Of a stretch of 20,648 nucleotides of DNA, positions 7,743 to 15,335 are shown piece by piece. The stretch comes from Myxococcota bacterium (GTDB taxonomy: Bacteria; Myxococcota_A; Polyangia; HGW-17). The notes under the pieces are model-generated. The model was given only the letters and a program-made list of their open reading frames with translations. It searched no databases and was not told the DNA's origin. The stretch covers positions 1-20,648 of the forward strand of contig JAHJLU010000792.1 of the NCBI GenBank assembly GCA_018821745.1, in the 5' to 3' direction. Numbering within the stretch: the stretch's first letter is position 1; each line of letters begins with the position of its first letter. The translations under genes were made by a program, and so were the position numbers.

Positions 7743-8789
7743 ATGGGCTTTTTGCAGCGATTTTACCACGCCTCCATTTTCATTCCCCAGAGGGTCCGGG
7801 AAATCAAGGAATCCTCCAGGCACCACGCCCTCGCCGACGGCCTGCTCCTCGGGGGAATCATTCTCCTCGTTGGCTATTCATGGCATATAGCAATGGTTTT
7901 CGAGGGTTACACCCGGGTCTCCGGCGGTGCCGGTACCTCGGAGCTGCTCTATCTTCTCCGGCAGCTTTTCATTCTCGATATCATCCCCCTGGCGCTGTTA
8001 ACCGGCATTTTTCTGGCGGCATCGGGAGTAAAAGGTTTCGGAAAGAATCTGGAGCTCGCCATCGCCCTGTGGACTCAGCCCCTCTTGATCCGGCTGGTTC
8101 TCGAGGGCATCCCTCTTTTGATCCCCATTGTCAACTACTACCCCATACCCTTTGTTGAGGTTCCCCAGCTCGTGGCCTATATGTGGGCGCTCCTCTCCCT
8201 CTCCTTCGCGCTCTCCTGCTGCAAGTCCACAAAGAAACGGCCCGAGGCGGGCACAGGGTGGCTCTTTTCGCCTTATCTCGCCTATATCTTCAGCGGGATG
8301 ATTGCCATGGCGGCGGTGGTTCTGTACTACTATCCCCTGGCGCGATCCATGCCCCTCTTTATCAAAGCACCGACCTTTGTACTTCCCTCCGTGGAGGGGA
8401 CCTGCGATCTGGCGGCCCAGAAGGGGAAAGTGGTGTTGGTGGAGTTTTGGAACTACCGGTGTCACCACTGTAAGAAGCAGGTGGAGGAGATGAACACCAT
8501 CGCTGATTCCATCGATCCTTCAAAGGTGACCATTTATGCGGTCCACACCAGCGGCGGGAGCCAGATGAAGGGGCAGGTGCAAAAACTCATGGATCACAAA
8601 AACATCAAGCACTGCCTTGATGACGGCTCCGTCTCCACCGTCTACCGCGAAATTGCTCCCTACCATCGGCTCAGGGGCGTTCCCCACACCATGATCATTG
8701 ATCGCCACGGGGTGATCCGGAAGGTCATCCGTGGGAGAAAAGACGCGTCCGTGATTCTCGGTCATCTTAGCCGGATCCTCGCCCGGTAA
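7743..8789 (+). CDS. Membrane-anchored TlpA/ResA-like thioredoxin-fold protein
   Basis: This 348-residue protein has about five hydrophobic segments in the first 200 residues (near 31-50, 68-93, 112-131, 140-158 and 178-197) and a C-terminal thioredoxin fold that should lie outside the cytoplasm. The redox motif is Cys240-His-His-Cys243 within VEFWNYRCHHCKKQ, and the cis-proline loop is GVPHT at 312-316, both as in TlpA/ResA/AhpC-TSA proteins. A reductase role on envelope thiols, or cytochrome-c maturation, is the family expectation. The membrane part is larger than the usual single anchor and may pass electrons or act as a separate domain, which is inference. ATG has AGGA about 9 nt upstream. 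Last gene of the four-gene run. Confidence 0.88.
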   Translation: MGFLQRFYHASIFIPQRVREIKESSRHHALADGLLLGGIILLVGYSWHIAMVFEGYTRVSGGAGTSELLYLLRQLFILDIIPLALLTGIFLAASGVKGFGKNLELAIALWTQPLLIRLVLEGIPLLIPIVNYYPIPFVEVPQLVAYMWALLSLSFALSCCKSTKKRPEAGTGWLFSPYLAYIFSGMIAMAAVVLYYYPLARSMPLFIKAPTFVLPSVEGTCDLAAQKGKVVLVEFWNYRCHHCKKQVEEMNTIADSIDPSKVTIYAVHTSGGSQMKGQVQKLMDHKNIKHCLDDGSVSTVYREIAPYHRLRGVPHTMIIDRHGVIRKVIRGRKDASVILGHLSRILAR

Positions 8790-8832
8790 ACCCACTCGGT
8801 CATCTCAACCGGATCCTCGCCCGGTAAACCCA
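8757..8832. repeat. 38-bp tandem duplication over the 3' end of the thioredoxin-like gene
   Basis: Two head-to-tail copies of 38 bp lie at 8757-8794 and 8795-8832, with a further CTCG of a third unit. They differ at two bases (TTAGCC versus TCAACC). The first copy contains the last codons and TAA (8787-8789) of the thioredoxin-like gene; the second is non-coding downstream sequence. This looks like a slipped-strand duplication and not a mobile element. The rest of the 149-bp convergent gap to 8939 shows no clear terminator hairpin, only a T8 run near 8893. Confidence 0.95.
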
Positions 8833-8938
8833 CTCGCCCAGTTCCTGTGCAATTTTCCTGCATTACCCGTACCCCCAATGTCAGCATACAGCTCTTTTTT
8901 TTGCCCCCCGCAAGTTCAGGTGAGAAGAAACAGGGGTG

Positions 8939-9889
8939 TTAGATGTTGTCGCCCAACGAGAGTTCAATCTCTTTAATCAGGTCACGCATGGCATCAGCCG
9001 TGGGAGAGCTCTTGTCCATATCTGCCAGAATCGAGTGGAGCTTTTTGAGCTCGTCTTTCTTTCCGGCCACTATGGCACCATGGGCATGTTCAAATTTTTT
9101 ATAGAATTCCTGAAGCTGGTCTCCTTTGCGCAGGGGCCAGATCTTGGAGAAGTTTCCATCTTCCATTTTTTTGAAATAGTTCGAGATTTTGAAGAGCGGT
9201 CCTGCCACCTTGTGGGTGAGAACGATGGTGTATAGAAAAATGATGACAATGAAAATCAGGGAGAAAATGACCACCCCGAACAGGATGCGCTGGTTGTTCT
9301 TTTTGCGGATAACCGATGCCTTGCTCTTGTCTTCGGTCATTTTGGAGAGGGCTTTTTCCAACTGTTTGGTCTTGCTGGTGATACCCTTCTCGATCTCTGT
9401 TTTCAGGGTTTTCTTGCTCTTCTCCACATGCTTGCTCATCTTGGAGATGTCGGCAATATCGTCTTTTTTCATCTGATCCATGGAGGTCTTCGCCATGGAG
9501 GCCAGCTCGGGGTACTTCTCTTTTTGGCTGACGATGAGGCTCAGGATACCGGTGGCGGTCTCCGATTTTTCCTTGAAGACTTTTTTTGTCTCGTCGGACT
9601 GCTTGGCAAAAACCTTTTCGGTTTTTTTGGATGCAGCCCTGAATACGGAGATAGTCTCATTGGACTGAGTCTTGAAAATTTCTATGATTTCATCTGATTG
9701 TTTTTGGTGAAGCCTGGAGGACTCAGCGGTCTGGTGATAAATGAGGAACCCCAGCAGACCGGTGAGCAGGATGGCGATAACGACGATAATCAGGGCATAG
9801 GTGAGCTGGAAGGATTTGTCGAGGAGGTAGTTCTTGAGATGTCTTTTGGGTTTGGGAGCCGACGTGGCTATGGGTTGTGATTCGCTCAT
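8939..9889 (-). CDS. HAMP-domain membrane protein with periplasmic coiled coil, no output domain
   Basis: This 316-residue protein has a basic cytoplasmic N-terminus, a transmembrane helix at about 30-52, a long Lys/Glu/Ser-rich periplasmic helix (55-200), a second transmembrane helix at about 203-224, and a HAMP domain (225-270) with HKVAGPLFKI, GNFSKI and LRKGDQLQEF, close to deltaproteobacterial HAMP proteins. Nothing like a kinase, cyclase or methyl-accepting domain follows; only about 45 residues remain. Residues 64-118 contain five tandem 11-residue repeats (consensus x-S-x-E-T-x-x-V-F-x-x). GAGG lies 6-7 nt before the ATG at 9889. It follows the HEAT-repeat gene by 12 bp, so the two are one operon. 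It may be a stand-alone sensor or a partner for a separate output protein. Confidence 0.88.
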   Translation of the reverse strand: MSESQPIATSAPKPKRHLKNYLLDKSFQLTYALIIVVIAILLTGLLGFLIYHQTAESSRLHQKQSDEIIEIFKTQSNETISVFRAASKKTEKVFAKQSDETKKVFKEKSETATGILSLIVSQKEKYPELASMAKTSMDQMKKDDIADISKMSKHVEKSKKTLKTEIEKGITSKTKQLEKALSKMTEDKSKASVIRKKNNQRILFGVVIFSLIFIVIIFLYTIVLTHKVAGPLFKISNYFKKMEDGNFSKIWPLRKGDQLQEFYKKFEHAHGAIVAGKKDELKKLHSILADMDKSSPTADAMRDLIKEIELSLGDNI

Positions 9890-9901
9890 CAGTGACCTCG
9901 T

Positions 9902-10693
9902 TTACATGTTGCGTGCCAGATAGCTTTTTACGCCTCTGAAGACTACAGGAACCACGGCTTCCATGCAACTTTTGACAGTCCCCACATCAAGGTTGCCCGT
10001 GAGTGCTGCTCCACCACTGGTCATCATTTTAATGGCTTTTCCTGGAAAAGTGGTGATGAAAATCTTTAAATTACAAGATACTTCTGAACCCGATTGGGAA
10101 ATAATAAGGGTTCCGTCAACCATGAATCCCGTGAGCTTTTTCTTTCTGAGATCCCGTTTTTTGGGGATCTTGCATTTGTCCCAGTGGGGGGTGACATAGG
10201 AAATTTTTTCTGCCTCATCCGTGAGCATGGAGCGCAGAGAGGCCTTAATGGCGGTGGACCCCGACGAGAATCCGTTGACCCCCATTGGCCCCACGCGGAG
10301 GTAAATTTTCTTCCCGGAGAAATTGACCGAGGGGCACCTCTGCTGGAGTAACTTCAAGGCTTCTTTTGCCATTTTTCGAACGTAGCTTTTTTCTTTGGCA
10401 GCCTTTTTCTTCAGATAGGGGATAGCGGCGGTGTTTCCCAGTTTTCCCAGGGAGAGCGCGGCTGTTCCGCGTACGGTGGGGTTTTTGTCGTTATTGAGGG
10501 CATTGAGCAGCGCGGAGAAAGCCTTGGATTTACCCTTGTGGCTGGAGAGGAGCATTGCCGCAGTGACTCTGACCTTGTAATTTTTTGATGTCTTCAGCGT
10601 ATTGACAAGGACATCAACGGCGTCGGCCCGTGCCCTTGCGGGCATGAACAACGAGAACGCGAGCAATGTCAGTGTAATGAGATATTTCTTCAT
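9902..10693 (-). CDS. Periplasmic HEAT-repeat protein with extra C-terminal domain
   Basis: This 263-residue exported protein has a signal peptide at 1-24 (MKKY, hydrophobic core, Ala-Arg-Ala-Asp-Ala cleavage area). HEAT repeats cover about 26-118, for example NPTVRGTAALSLGKLGNTAAIPYL with the usual Arg and Leu positions. From 120 to the end lies a separate alpha/beta-looking domain with strands such as KIYLRVGPMGVNG and FMVDGTLIISQ. The domain is vaguely like periplasmic TolB-N/CsgG-type folds, which is a weak visual impression only. ATG has GAGG about 8 nt upstream. First gene of a two-gene operon with the HAMP protein, which suggests it may bind that protein's periplasmic coiled coil (inference). 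Confidence 0.85.
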   Translation of the reverse strand: MKKYLITLTLLAFSLFMPARARADAVDVLVNTLKTSKNYKVRVTAAMLLSSHKGKSKAFSALLNALNNDKNPTVRGTAALSLGKLGNTAAIPYLKKKAAKEKSYVRKMAKEALKLLQQRCPSVNFSGKKIYLRVGPMGVNGFSSGSTAIKASLRSMLTDEAEKISYVTPHWDKCKIPKKRDLRKKKLTGFMVDGTLIISQSGSEVSCNLKIFITTFPGKAIKMMTSGGAALTGNLDVGTVKSCMEAVVPVVFRGVKSYLARNM

Positions 10694-10706
10694 GTGTGAT
10701 CCTCGC

Positions 10707-10723
10707 CGCTATCTTTCATAGCG
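10707..10723 (-). promoter_or_regulatory. Leader hairpin beside the Shine-Dalgarno
   Basis: CGCTAT (10707-10712) and ATAGCG (10718-10723) form a perfect 6-bp stem with a 5-nt loop in the leader of the HEAT/HAMP transcript, just upstream of its GAGG. It could tune translation or be the edge of an operator. The short stem makes this tentative. Confidence 0.25.
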
Positions 10724-10876
10724 ACGATGCGACTCAGACAATTCTTCACTTTTTAAGACAGTTCCTTGGAGCCACCGTGGCCAAGTAAAGAGTATCATGA
10801 CTCTCCATCACCTCTCAAGCCAATTGCGCAAAAAAGCGACATCAGCCCACTACCGGGATGGGACACTTTGGAAAAG

Positions 10877-10908
10877 GGTTTACATTGGTGGCACATTGGG
10901 TGTAAACC
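10877..10908. promoter_or_regulatory. 8-bp dyad with 16-nt spacer upstream of the SGNH gene
   Basis: GGTTTACA (10877-10884) and TGTAAACC (10901-10908) are exact reverse complements. The spacer contains part of a direct repeat: ACATTGG at 10882-10888 and again at 10893-10899. The element ends about 30 bp before the TTG start at 10939, inside the 245-bp divergent region between the HEAT/HAMP operon and the SGNH-MBOAT-ETF run. It fits a dimeric regulator site or a leader hairpin. No clear -35/-10 pair was seen around it. Confidence 0.45.
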
Positions 10909-10938
10909 GAAAAACTGACTCGGGAGGTATATTCCATA

Positions 10939-12417
10939 TTGTCCAAAATTAAAATACCCGTGGGTTTCCCCGTAAAGCAGGCAAGGGTGTTCGTCCTTTT
11001 TGGCGCAATGGTAACGGTGTTGGCGTTTTTGCCGCCTCCCATGGATCTTCTGCCCTCGGTAAATTTCTTTTTTCACAGACTTTTTGGTCCGTCCCGGGGA
11101 TCCCCCGGAAAAGAGCCTCCTCAAATATCCGCGGTAACAGAGGACATCACGAGGCTGGAAAAAAGCATTGAGGTGATCACCCACATAGCGCCCCAAAAAG
11201 TCCCGGCGAAGATCCTTGTGAAAAAACTCCCCCCTGTCTCCACGGGGCAGCTCCAGAATATTCCCGGAGCAAAGTATCTTGCCAATCCCTGCCTCATTGG
11301 GAGCAGCTCCGGTTGCGGCCGGTGGGCCCTCGATTTTTTCTATGACTCTCTGGCCCAAACGACACAAAAGAAAAAAATCACGCGCATTGGCTATTTTGGT
11401 GACTCCATCATCGCTCTGGACAAGGTGACCTCCTTCATCAGGACAAAGTTCCAGGAGCGGTTCGGGAACAGCGGCCCCGGCTTTTTCCACATGGTCCCCA
11501 TCTGGAAATGGTTGAAACATAGACAGATTGCACTCCACGGCAGGGAGTGGGAGACGGAGACCATGCTCTTCCCTAAAAGAAAGCAGCGGTTTTACGGCTA
11601 CGGCGGCGTTCTGGCCAGGACTATCGGTCCCGGTGCATCTACTACCATGAAGATACGCAGCGGTGCCAACACCGCACCCACCCGCATGGTGGCCTTCTAC
11701 ATCAAAAACAGCGAAGGCGGACACTTTTACATGAATGTTGACGGGAAACGCCTCGCCACGGTGAACACCCGTGGCGAAAAAGGTCTCGGGTCCATGCATG
11801 AGGTGAAGTTTGCCCATGGAACTACCTTCGAGATAGAAGCGGGAAAAGGGGGAGTGCTGCTGCTCACGGGGGCAGTCCTTGAAAACGAAAACCCGGGCGT
11901 GGTGGTCGACTCCATGAGCCTCACGGGTGGCCGTCTGATCCATTTTTCCCACAATAACCCGGACCATTTCGCCCATATCCTTTCGCAGCGCCGGCCTGAT
12001 CTGTTGATTTTCCATTTTGGGATCAATGAAGCAGACACGGGGATTGAGCCGGAGTATGAAGCCAAAGTGAGCGCCTTTTTGCGGGGTATACTCAAGCGTA
12101 CTCCCGGCCTCTCCTGCATGGTGGCAGGTCCTTCGGACAAGGTCACGAAAAAGTGGGGAGAATACAAGACCAAGCAGATCATCCATTATATCATCAAGGT
12201 CCAAAGGAAGATCGCCCTGGAATCGGGGTGTGCCTTCTTCAACACCTGGGAGGCCATGGGGGGGGAGGCCTCCATCGTGAAATGGTATGAACACCGTCCC
12301 AGGCTGGCAATCGGTGATTTGACACATATTACCAATGCGGGAGGAGATCTTCTGGGCAGCGTCATTTATCTGGAGCTCATGAAGGGGTATGTTCATTTCA
12401 TGGAGAGCAGGCCGTAA
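10939..12417 (+). CDS. SGNH/GDSL-family hydrolase or acyltransferase, membrane-anchored
   Basis: This 492-residue protein has an N-terminal signal anchor (about 14-32). Catalytic blocks of the SGNH superfamily are visible: GYFGDS at 151-156 with nucleophile Ser156, HFGINEAD at 359-366 with Asn363, and GDLTH at 459-463 with the Asp460/His463 pair. The central region (about 210-330) looks like an inserted beta-rich domain. Proteins of this kind commonly act after an MBOAT partner to deacylate or transfer acetyl groups on extracellular polysaccharides (as AlgJ/AlgX do). The start is TTG with GGAGG about 11 nt upstream; a later ATG would cut into the anchor. It is followed after 2 bp by the MBOAT gene. 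Confidence 0.9.
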   Translation: MSKIKIPVGFPVKQARVFVLFGAMVTVLAFLPPPMDLLPSVNFFFHRLFGPSRGSPGKEPPQISAVTEDITRLEKSIEVITHIAPQKVPAKILVKKLPPVSTGQLQNIPGAKYLANPCLIGSSSGCGRWALDFFYDSLAQTTQKKKITRIGYFGDSIIALDKVTSFIRTKFQERFGNSGPGFFHMVPIWKWLKHRQIALHGREWETETMLFPKRKQRFYGYGGVLARTIGPGASTTMKIRSGANTAPTRMVAFYIKNSEGGHFYMNVDGKRLATVNTRGEKGLGSMHEVKFAHGTTFEIEAGKGGVLLLTGAVLENENPGVVVDSMSLTGGRLIHFSHNNPDHFAHILSQRRPDLLIFHFGINEADTGIEPEYEAKVSAFLRGILKRTPGLSCMVAGPSDKVTKKWGEYKTKQIIHYIIKVQRKIALESGCAFFNTWEAMGGEASIVKWYEHRPRLAIGDLTHITNAGGDLLGSVIYLELMKGYVHFMESRP

Positions 12418-12419
12418 CC

Positions 12420-13847
12420 ATGTATTTCAACACGGTCGCCTACATGTATTTCTTCGGGGTGATTTTCATCATCTCCTGGCTGCTCCGCAACACCCTTGCG
12501 CTGCGTCATCTGGTGCTCTTTGCGGGGAGTCTGTTTTTCTATTCGGTATGGAATCCCAACTACCTGCCTCTTATTTTGGGTGCGGTGTGGCTCACCTGGG
12601 AGAGTGGCAGGCGCATTGCCCGGAGCGATTCAGCCCGGGAAAAGAAACTGTGGCTTTTTGTGGGAGTGTGCGGGAGCCTCAGCGTGTTGGCGTTTTTCAA
12701 ATATGGCACTTTCGCAGTCTCCTCCCTGGAGATGTTCATGCGGTGGCTTGGCTATGGCGGGCATCTGGAGTTGGGAATCCTTCGTCGTATTGCCCTCCCC
12801 GTGGGGATCTCCTTCTATGTCTTTCAAACATTAAGCTACACCATAGATGTCTATCGGGGGAAGCTCGAGCATGAAAAATCGCTCCTGGACTATGCCCTGT
12901 ATGTCTCCTTTTTCCCCCAGTTGGTTGCCGGGCCGATTGTACGGGCCACGGATTTTCTTCCCCAGCTCAAGCGGCCGGCCATTCTCACCGATGAGCAGTA
13001 TGCCTTCGGGGTCACCCTCATTCTCTTCGGACTGTTCAAAAAGGTGGTAATAGCCGATTATATCGCCATCAATCTGGTGGAGCGTGTCTTTGACGCCCCG
13101 CGCATGATGTCCTCGCTGGAGGTTATCGCCGGAATTTATGGGTATACCCTGCAGATCTACTGCGACTTCTCCGGCTATTCGGATATCGCCATCGGCAGCG
13201 CCGCGTTGCTGGGATTTACCCTCACCAAAAACTTTGATGCCCCTTTCCGGTCCAGGAATCTTTCCGAATTCTGGAGGCGGTGGCACATCTCCCTCTCCAC
13301 GTGGCTTCGTGATTACCTGTATATATCACTCGGAGGATCACGAAACAACAGGGCGTGGAAGACCTCTCGCAACCTGATGATCACTATGCTTCTCGGGGGG
13401 CTGTGGCACGGCCCCTCGTGGAACTTTGTCTTCTGGGGATTGCTGCACGGGGTGGGCCTTTTGATCACCCATCCTTTGGGTATCAAGGGAGCCCCCGGGG
13501 AGGGACAGAGCTGGATCTGGAGTTGGCTGGGCATCTTTTTTACCTTCCACTTTGTCGTCTTTGCCTTTATCTTTTTCCGTGCACCCAATTTTGATCGGGC
13601 ATGGCTGGTGCTTTCCCAGATCGGGGAGTTCACCTTCACGGCGAAAAATCTTCCCCTCACCGTGCTCCTGGCCATGGGGACGGGGTACTTTCTTCACTTT
13701 ACCCCCGACTCCTGGGCCGTGGGTCTCAAAAAACTGTATCAGAAGGTGCCCATGTACGTTCAGGTTGCAGTTCTAACGGGTTTCGCACTGCTTTTACAAA
13801 AGGTGGCCACCTTCGATGCCGTTCCCTTCATCCATTTCCGGTTTTAA
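12420..13847 (+). CDS. MBOAT family O-acyltransferase (AlgI-like)
   Basis: This 475-residue polytopic inner-membrane protein is of the AlgI/DltB type, which moves acyl groups (usually acetyl) across the membrane onto an extracellular polymer. Characteristic stretches are LPVGISFYVFQTLSYTIDVYRG (about 126-147, split for brevity), FFPQLVAGPIVRATDFLPQL, QIYCDFSGYSDIAIG, NLSEFWRRWHISLSTWLRDY with His289, and GGLWHGPSWNFVFWG with the essential His330. Length is as expected for AlgI. It starts two bases after the SGNH stop, and the next gene overlaps its end by 32 bp, so translation is probably coupled. The target is unknown: no alginate or teichoic-acid genes are present. Confidence 0.95.
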   Translation: MYFNTVAYMYFFGVIFIISWLLRNTLALRHLVLFAGSLFFYSVWNPNYLPLILGAVWLTWESGRRIARSDSAREKKLWLFVGVCGSLSVLAFFKYGTFAVSSLEMFMRWLGYGGHLELGILRRIALPVGISFYVFQTLSYTIDVYRGKLEHEKSLLDYALYVSFFPQLVAGPIVRATDFLPQLKRPAILTDEQYAFGVTLILFGLFKKVVIADYIAINLVERVFDAPRMMSSLEVIAGIYGYTLQIYCDFSGYSDIAIGSAALLGFTLTKNFDAPFRSRNLSEFWRRWHISLSTWLRDYLYISLGGSRNNRAWKTSRNLMITMLLGGLWHGPSWNFVFWGLLHGVGLLITHPLGIKGAPGEGQSWIWSWLGIFFTFHFVVFAFIFFRAPNFDRAWLVLSQIGEFTFTAKNLPLTVLLAMGTGYFLHFTPDSWAVGLKKLYQKVPMYVQVAVLTGFALLLQKVATFDAVPFIHFRF

Positions 13848-14508
13848 GAGTAATCCCCTGATTGTTTCCCTGCTGTTTCTCATCGCAGCCGGTCTTTTTT
13901 CGTCGGGGTGCAAGAGCGAACCCGAAGCGATCGGGTCCTCTTTCACCGATACCTTCGACGGTCCCTGTCTGAGGAATTACTGGCATGATACCATCGGCCG
14001 GTACGCGGTCATTGACGGTAAATTGAATATCAACGGAGCATATAACCACCCCCTATGGCTGAAGTACGCCCTGCCCGTGGAAGTTACCATCGAGTTTGAT
14101 GCCCGGAGCCTCACCAAAGATGGTGATATCAAGGTCGAACTTTTTGGGGACGGGCGATCCTTCGCCTTCAACAGGGGCGCTTACGTGGCCTCAGGATATG
14201 TTCTGTGCATGGGGGGATGGGGAAACACGAAAACCTTCATTGCCAGACAGGCCGAGCACGCCCAGAATTTACTGGTGACCACCGCTGTCAAGGTGACAAC
14301 GGGGAAAATACACCACAACAAAATAGAGAGTTTCATGGAGGGATCCCACCTGATAATCAACTGGTTCATCGACGGGAAACTGGCGCTCTCCATGCGTGAC
14401 AAGAATCCGCTGTACGGTAGGAAAAATCGCTGGTTCGGCTTCAGTAACTGGTCCTCGGATGTATGGTTTGACAATTTGATGATCACCCCAAGAGCAAAAA
14501 AACCATGA
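13816..14508 (+). CDS. Exported LamG/concanavalin-like protein, probable lipoprotein
   Basis: This 230-residue protein has a signal sequence with a hydrophobic core (14-27) ending LFSSGC, so Cys32 is a likely lipid-attachment site, although the box is imperfect. The mature part starts with FTDTFDG and ends with FGFSNWSSDVWFDNLMI, a beta-rich pattern typical of LamG/concanavalin-like or DUF1080-type sandwich domains, often sugar-binding. The start at 13816 overlaps the MBOAT gene by 32 bp and has AGGTGG about 10 nt upstream. Its stop overlaps the etfB start (ATGA). In context it may bind or hold the acylated glycan, which is inference. Confidence 0.8.
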   Translation: MPFPSSISGFKSNPLIVSLLFLIAAGLFSSGCKSEPEAIGSSFTDTFDGPCLRNYWHDTIGRYAVIDGKLNINGAYNHPLWLKYALPVEVTIEFDARSLTKDGDIKVELFGDGRSFAFNRGAYVASGYVLCMGGWGNTKTFIARQAEHAQNLLVTTAVKVTTGKIHHNKIESFMEGSHLIINWFIDGKLALSMRDKNPLYGRKNRWFGFSNWSSDVWFDNLMITPRAKKP

Positions 14509-15335
14509 AAATACTGGTCACCCTGAAACCCGTCCCCGACCCCGAGCAGCCTTTTCGGTTCACCGGGGGCCGGTTTGATTTCTCCCAGGTCGGTGTGATC
14601 ACGAACCCCTTCGATGAATATGCCCTGGAGACCGCACTTCGGCTCACCGATGTGCCTGACGGTGACAAAACCGTGAGGGGGGAGGGTGAAATTGTCGCCG
14701 TCTCCATTGGTGAGGCCGCTGCGTGTGTAAAAGTGCTCAAGCGGGCTCTGGGCCTGGGCGCAAATCGCGTGTATCATATCACCGTTCCCCAGGAAGAGTT
14801 GGATTTTTCCCGGGTGGCTCGCATTCTGGAGGGGATCTGTCTCGGGGAGAGCCCCGATCTCATCCTCATGGGAAAACAGGCTGTTGACTCGGACAGCGGG
14901 ATCGTCCCTCCTTATCTGGCTGGTCTTCTGGGGGTTCCTCAGGTGACAGCAGCCACCGCCATTACCGAGCGACCGGGAAAACTCCTTGTAGAGCGGGAAC
15001 TGGAGGGTGGCACCGAACAAAAAGAGGTGACTCTGCCGGCGGTTGTTTCGGTAGATCTCGGGATTGGGGCAGTGGATTCCGTGAGGACTCTTGCCATGGA
15101 TGGAACGTTTCCCTGGGCCGAGGGTCCCCGGTATCCAACTATTCGGGGGATGCTGCGGACGAAAAATATCCCCCTCGAATCCCATGACCCCGAGGAATTT
15201 ACAAAAAACCATTCACGGGCCCTCGCCGAGGGGAAGCAGGAACTCTCTCCCCCCCGAAAACCCGGTGTTATAGTAGAAAATATCGAGGAATTGGCCAAGG
15301 TGCTGGGTCCCTTCGTGAGAATGGGTGGGCGCTAA
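14505..15335 (+). CDS. etfB: Electron transfer flavoprotein beta subunit
   Basis: This 276-residue protein is the beta subunit of the soluble ETF, which takes electrons from flavin dehydrogenases and passes them on as a heterodimer with EtfA. Visible signatures are MKILVTLKPVPDP at the N-terminus, NPFDEYALETALRL and MGKQAVDSDSGIVPPYLAGLLGVPQVT, the nucleotide-binding region. The length is normal. Whether it belongs to the bifurcating or the classical group cannot be settled by eye. Its ATG overlaps the preceding lipoprotein stop (ATGA), and its TAA is immediately followed by the etfA ATG. No ETF-quinone oxidoreductase or acyl-CoA dehydrogenase lies in the window. Confidence 0.95.
   Translation: MKILVTLKPVPDPEQPFRFTGGRFDFSQVGVITNPFDEYALETALRLTDVPDGDKTVRGEGEIVAVSIGEAAACVKVLKRALGLGANRVYHITVPQEELDFSRVARILEGICLGESPDLILMGKQAVDSDSGIVPPYLAGLLGVPQVTAATAITERPGKLLVERELEGGTEQKEVTLPAVVSVDLGIGAVDSVRTLAMDGTFPWAEGPRYPTIRGMLRTKNIPLESHDPEEFTKNHSRALAEGKQELSPPRKPGVIVENIEELAKVLGPFVRMGGR

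Noticed and set aside
8757..8836. Possible CRISPR array from the repeated 38-bp unit
   Set aside because: The units are directly adjacent with no spacers, only two copies exist, and the first is coding.
8880..8910. T8 run followed by C6 as a terminator after the thioredoxin-like gene
   Set aside because: No G/C-rich hairpin precedes the T run on the plus strand, so an intrinsic terminator is not supported.
10795..12396. 533-residue open frame on the minus strand, opposite the SGNH gene
   Set aside because: It is antisense to a gene with intact SGNH catalytic motifs, is low in plausible domain structure and rich in His/Pro/Gly/Arg as expected from a shadow frame.
14181..15212. 343-residue minus-strand frame opposite the lipoprotein and etfB
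   Set aside because: etfB is unmistakable on the plus strand and the antisense product shows no domain.
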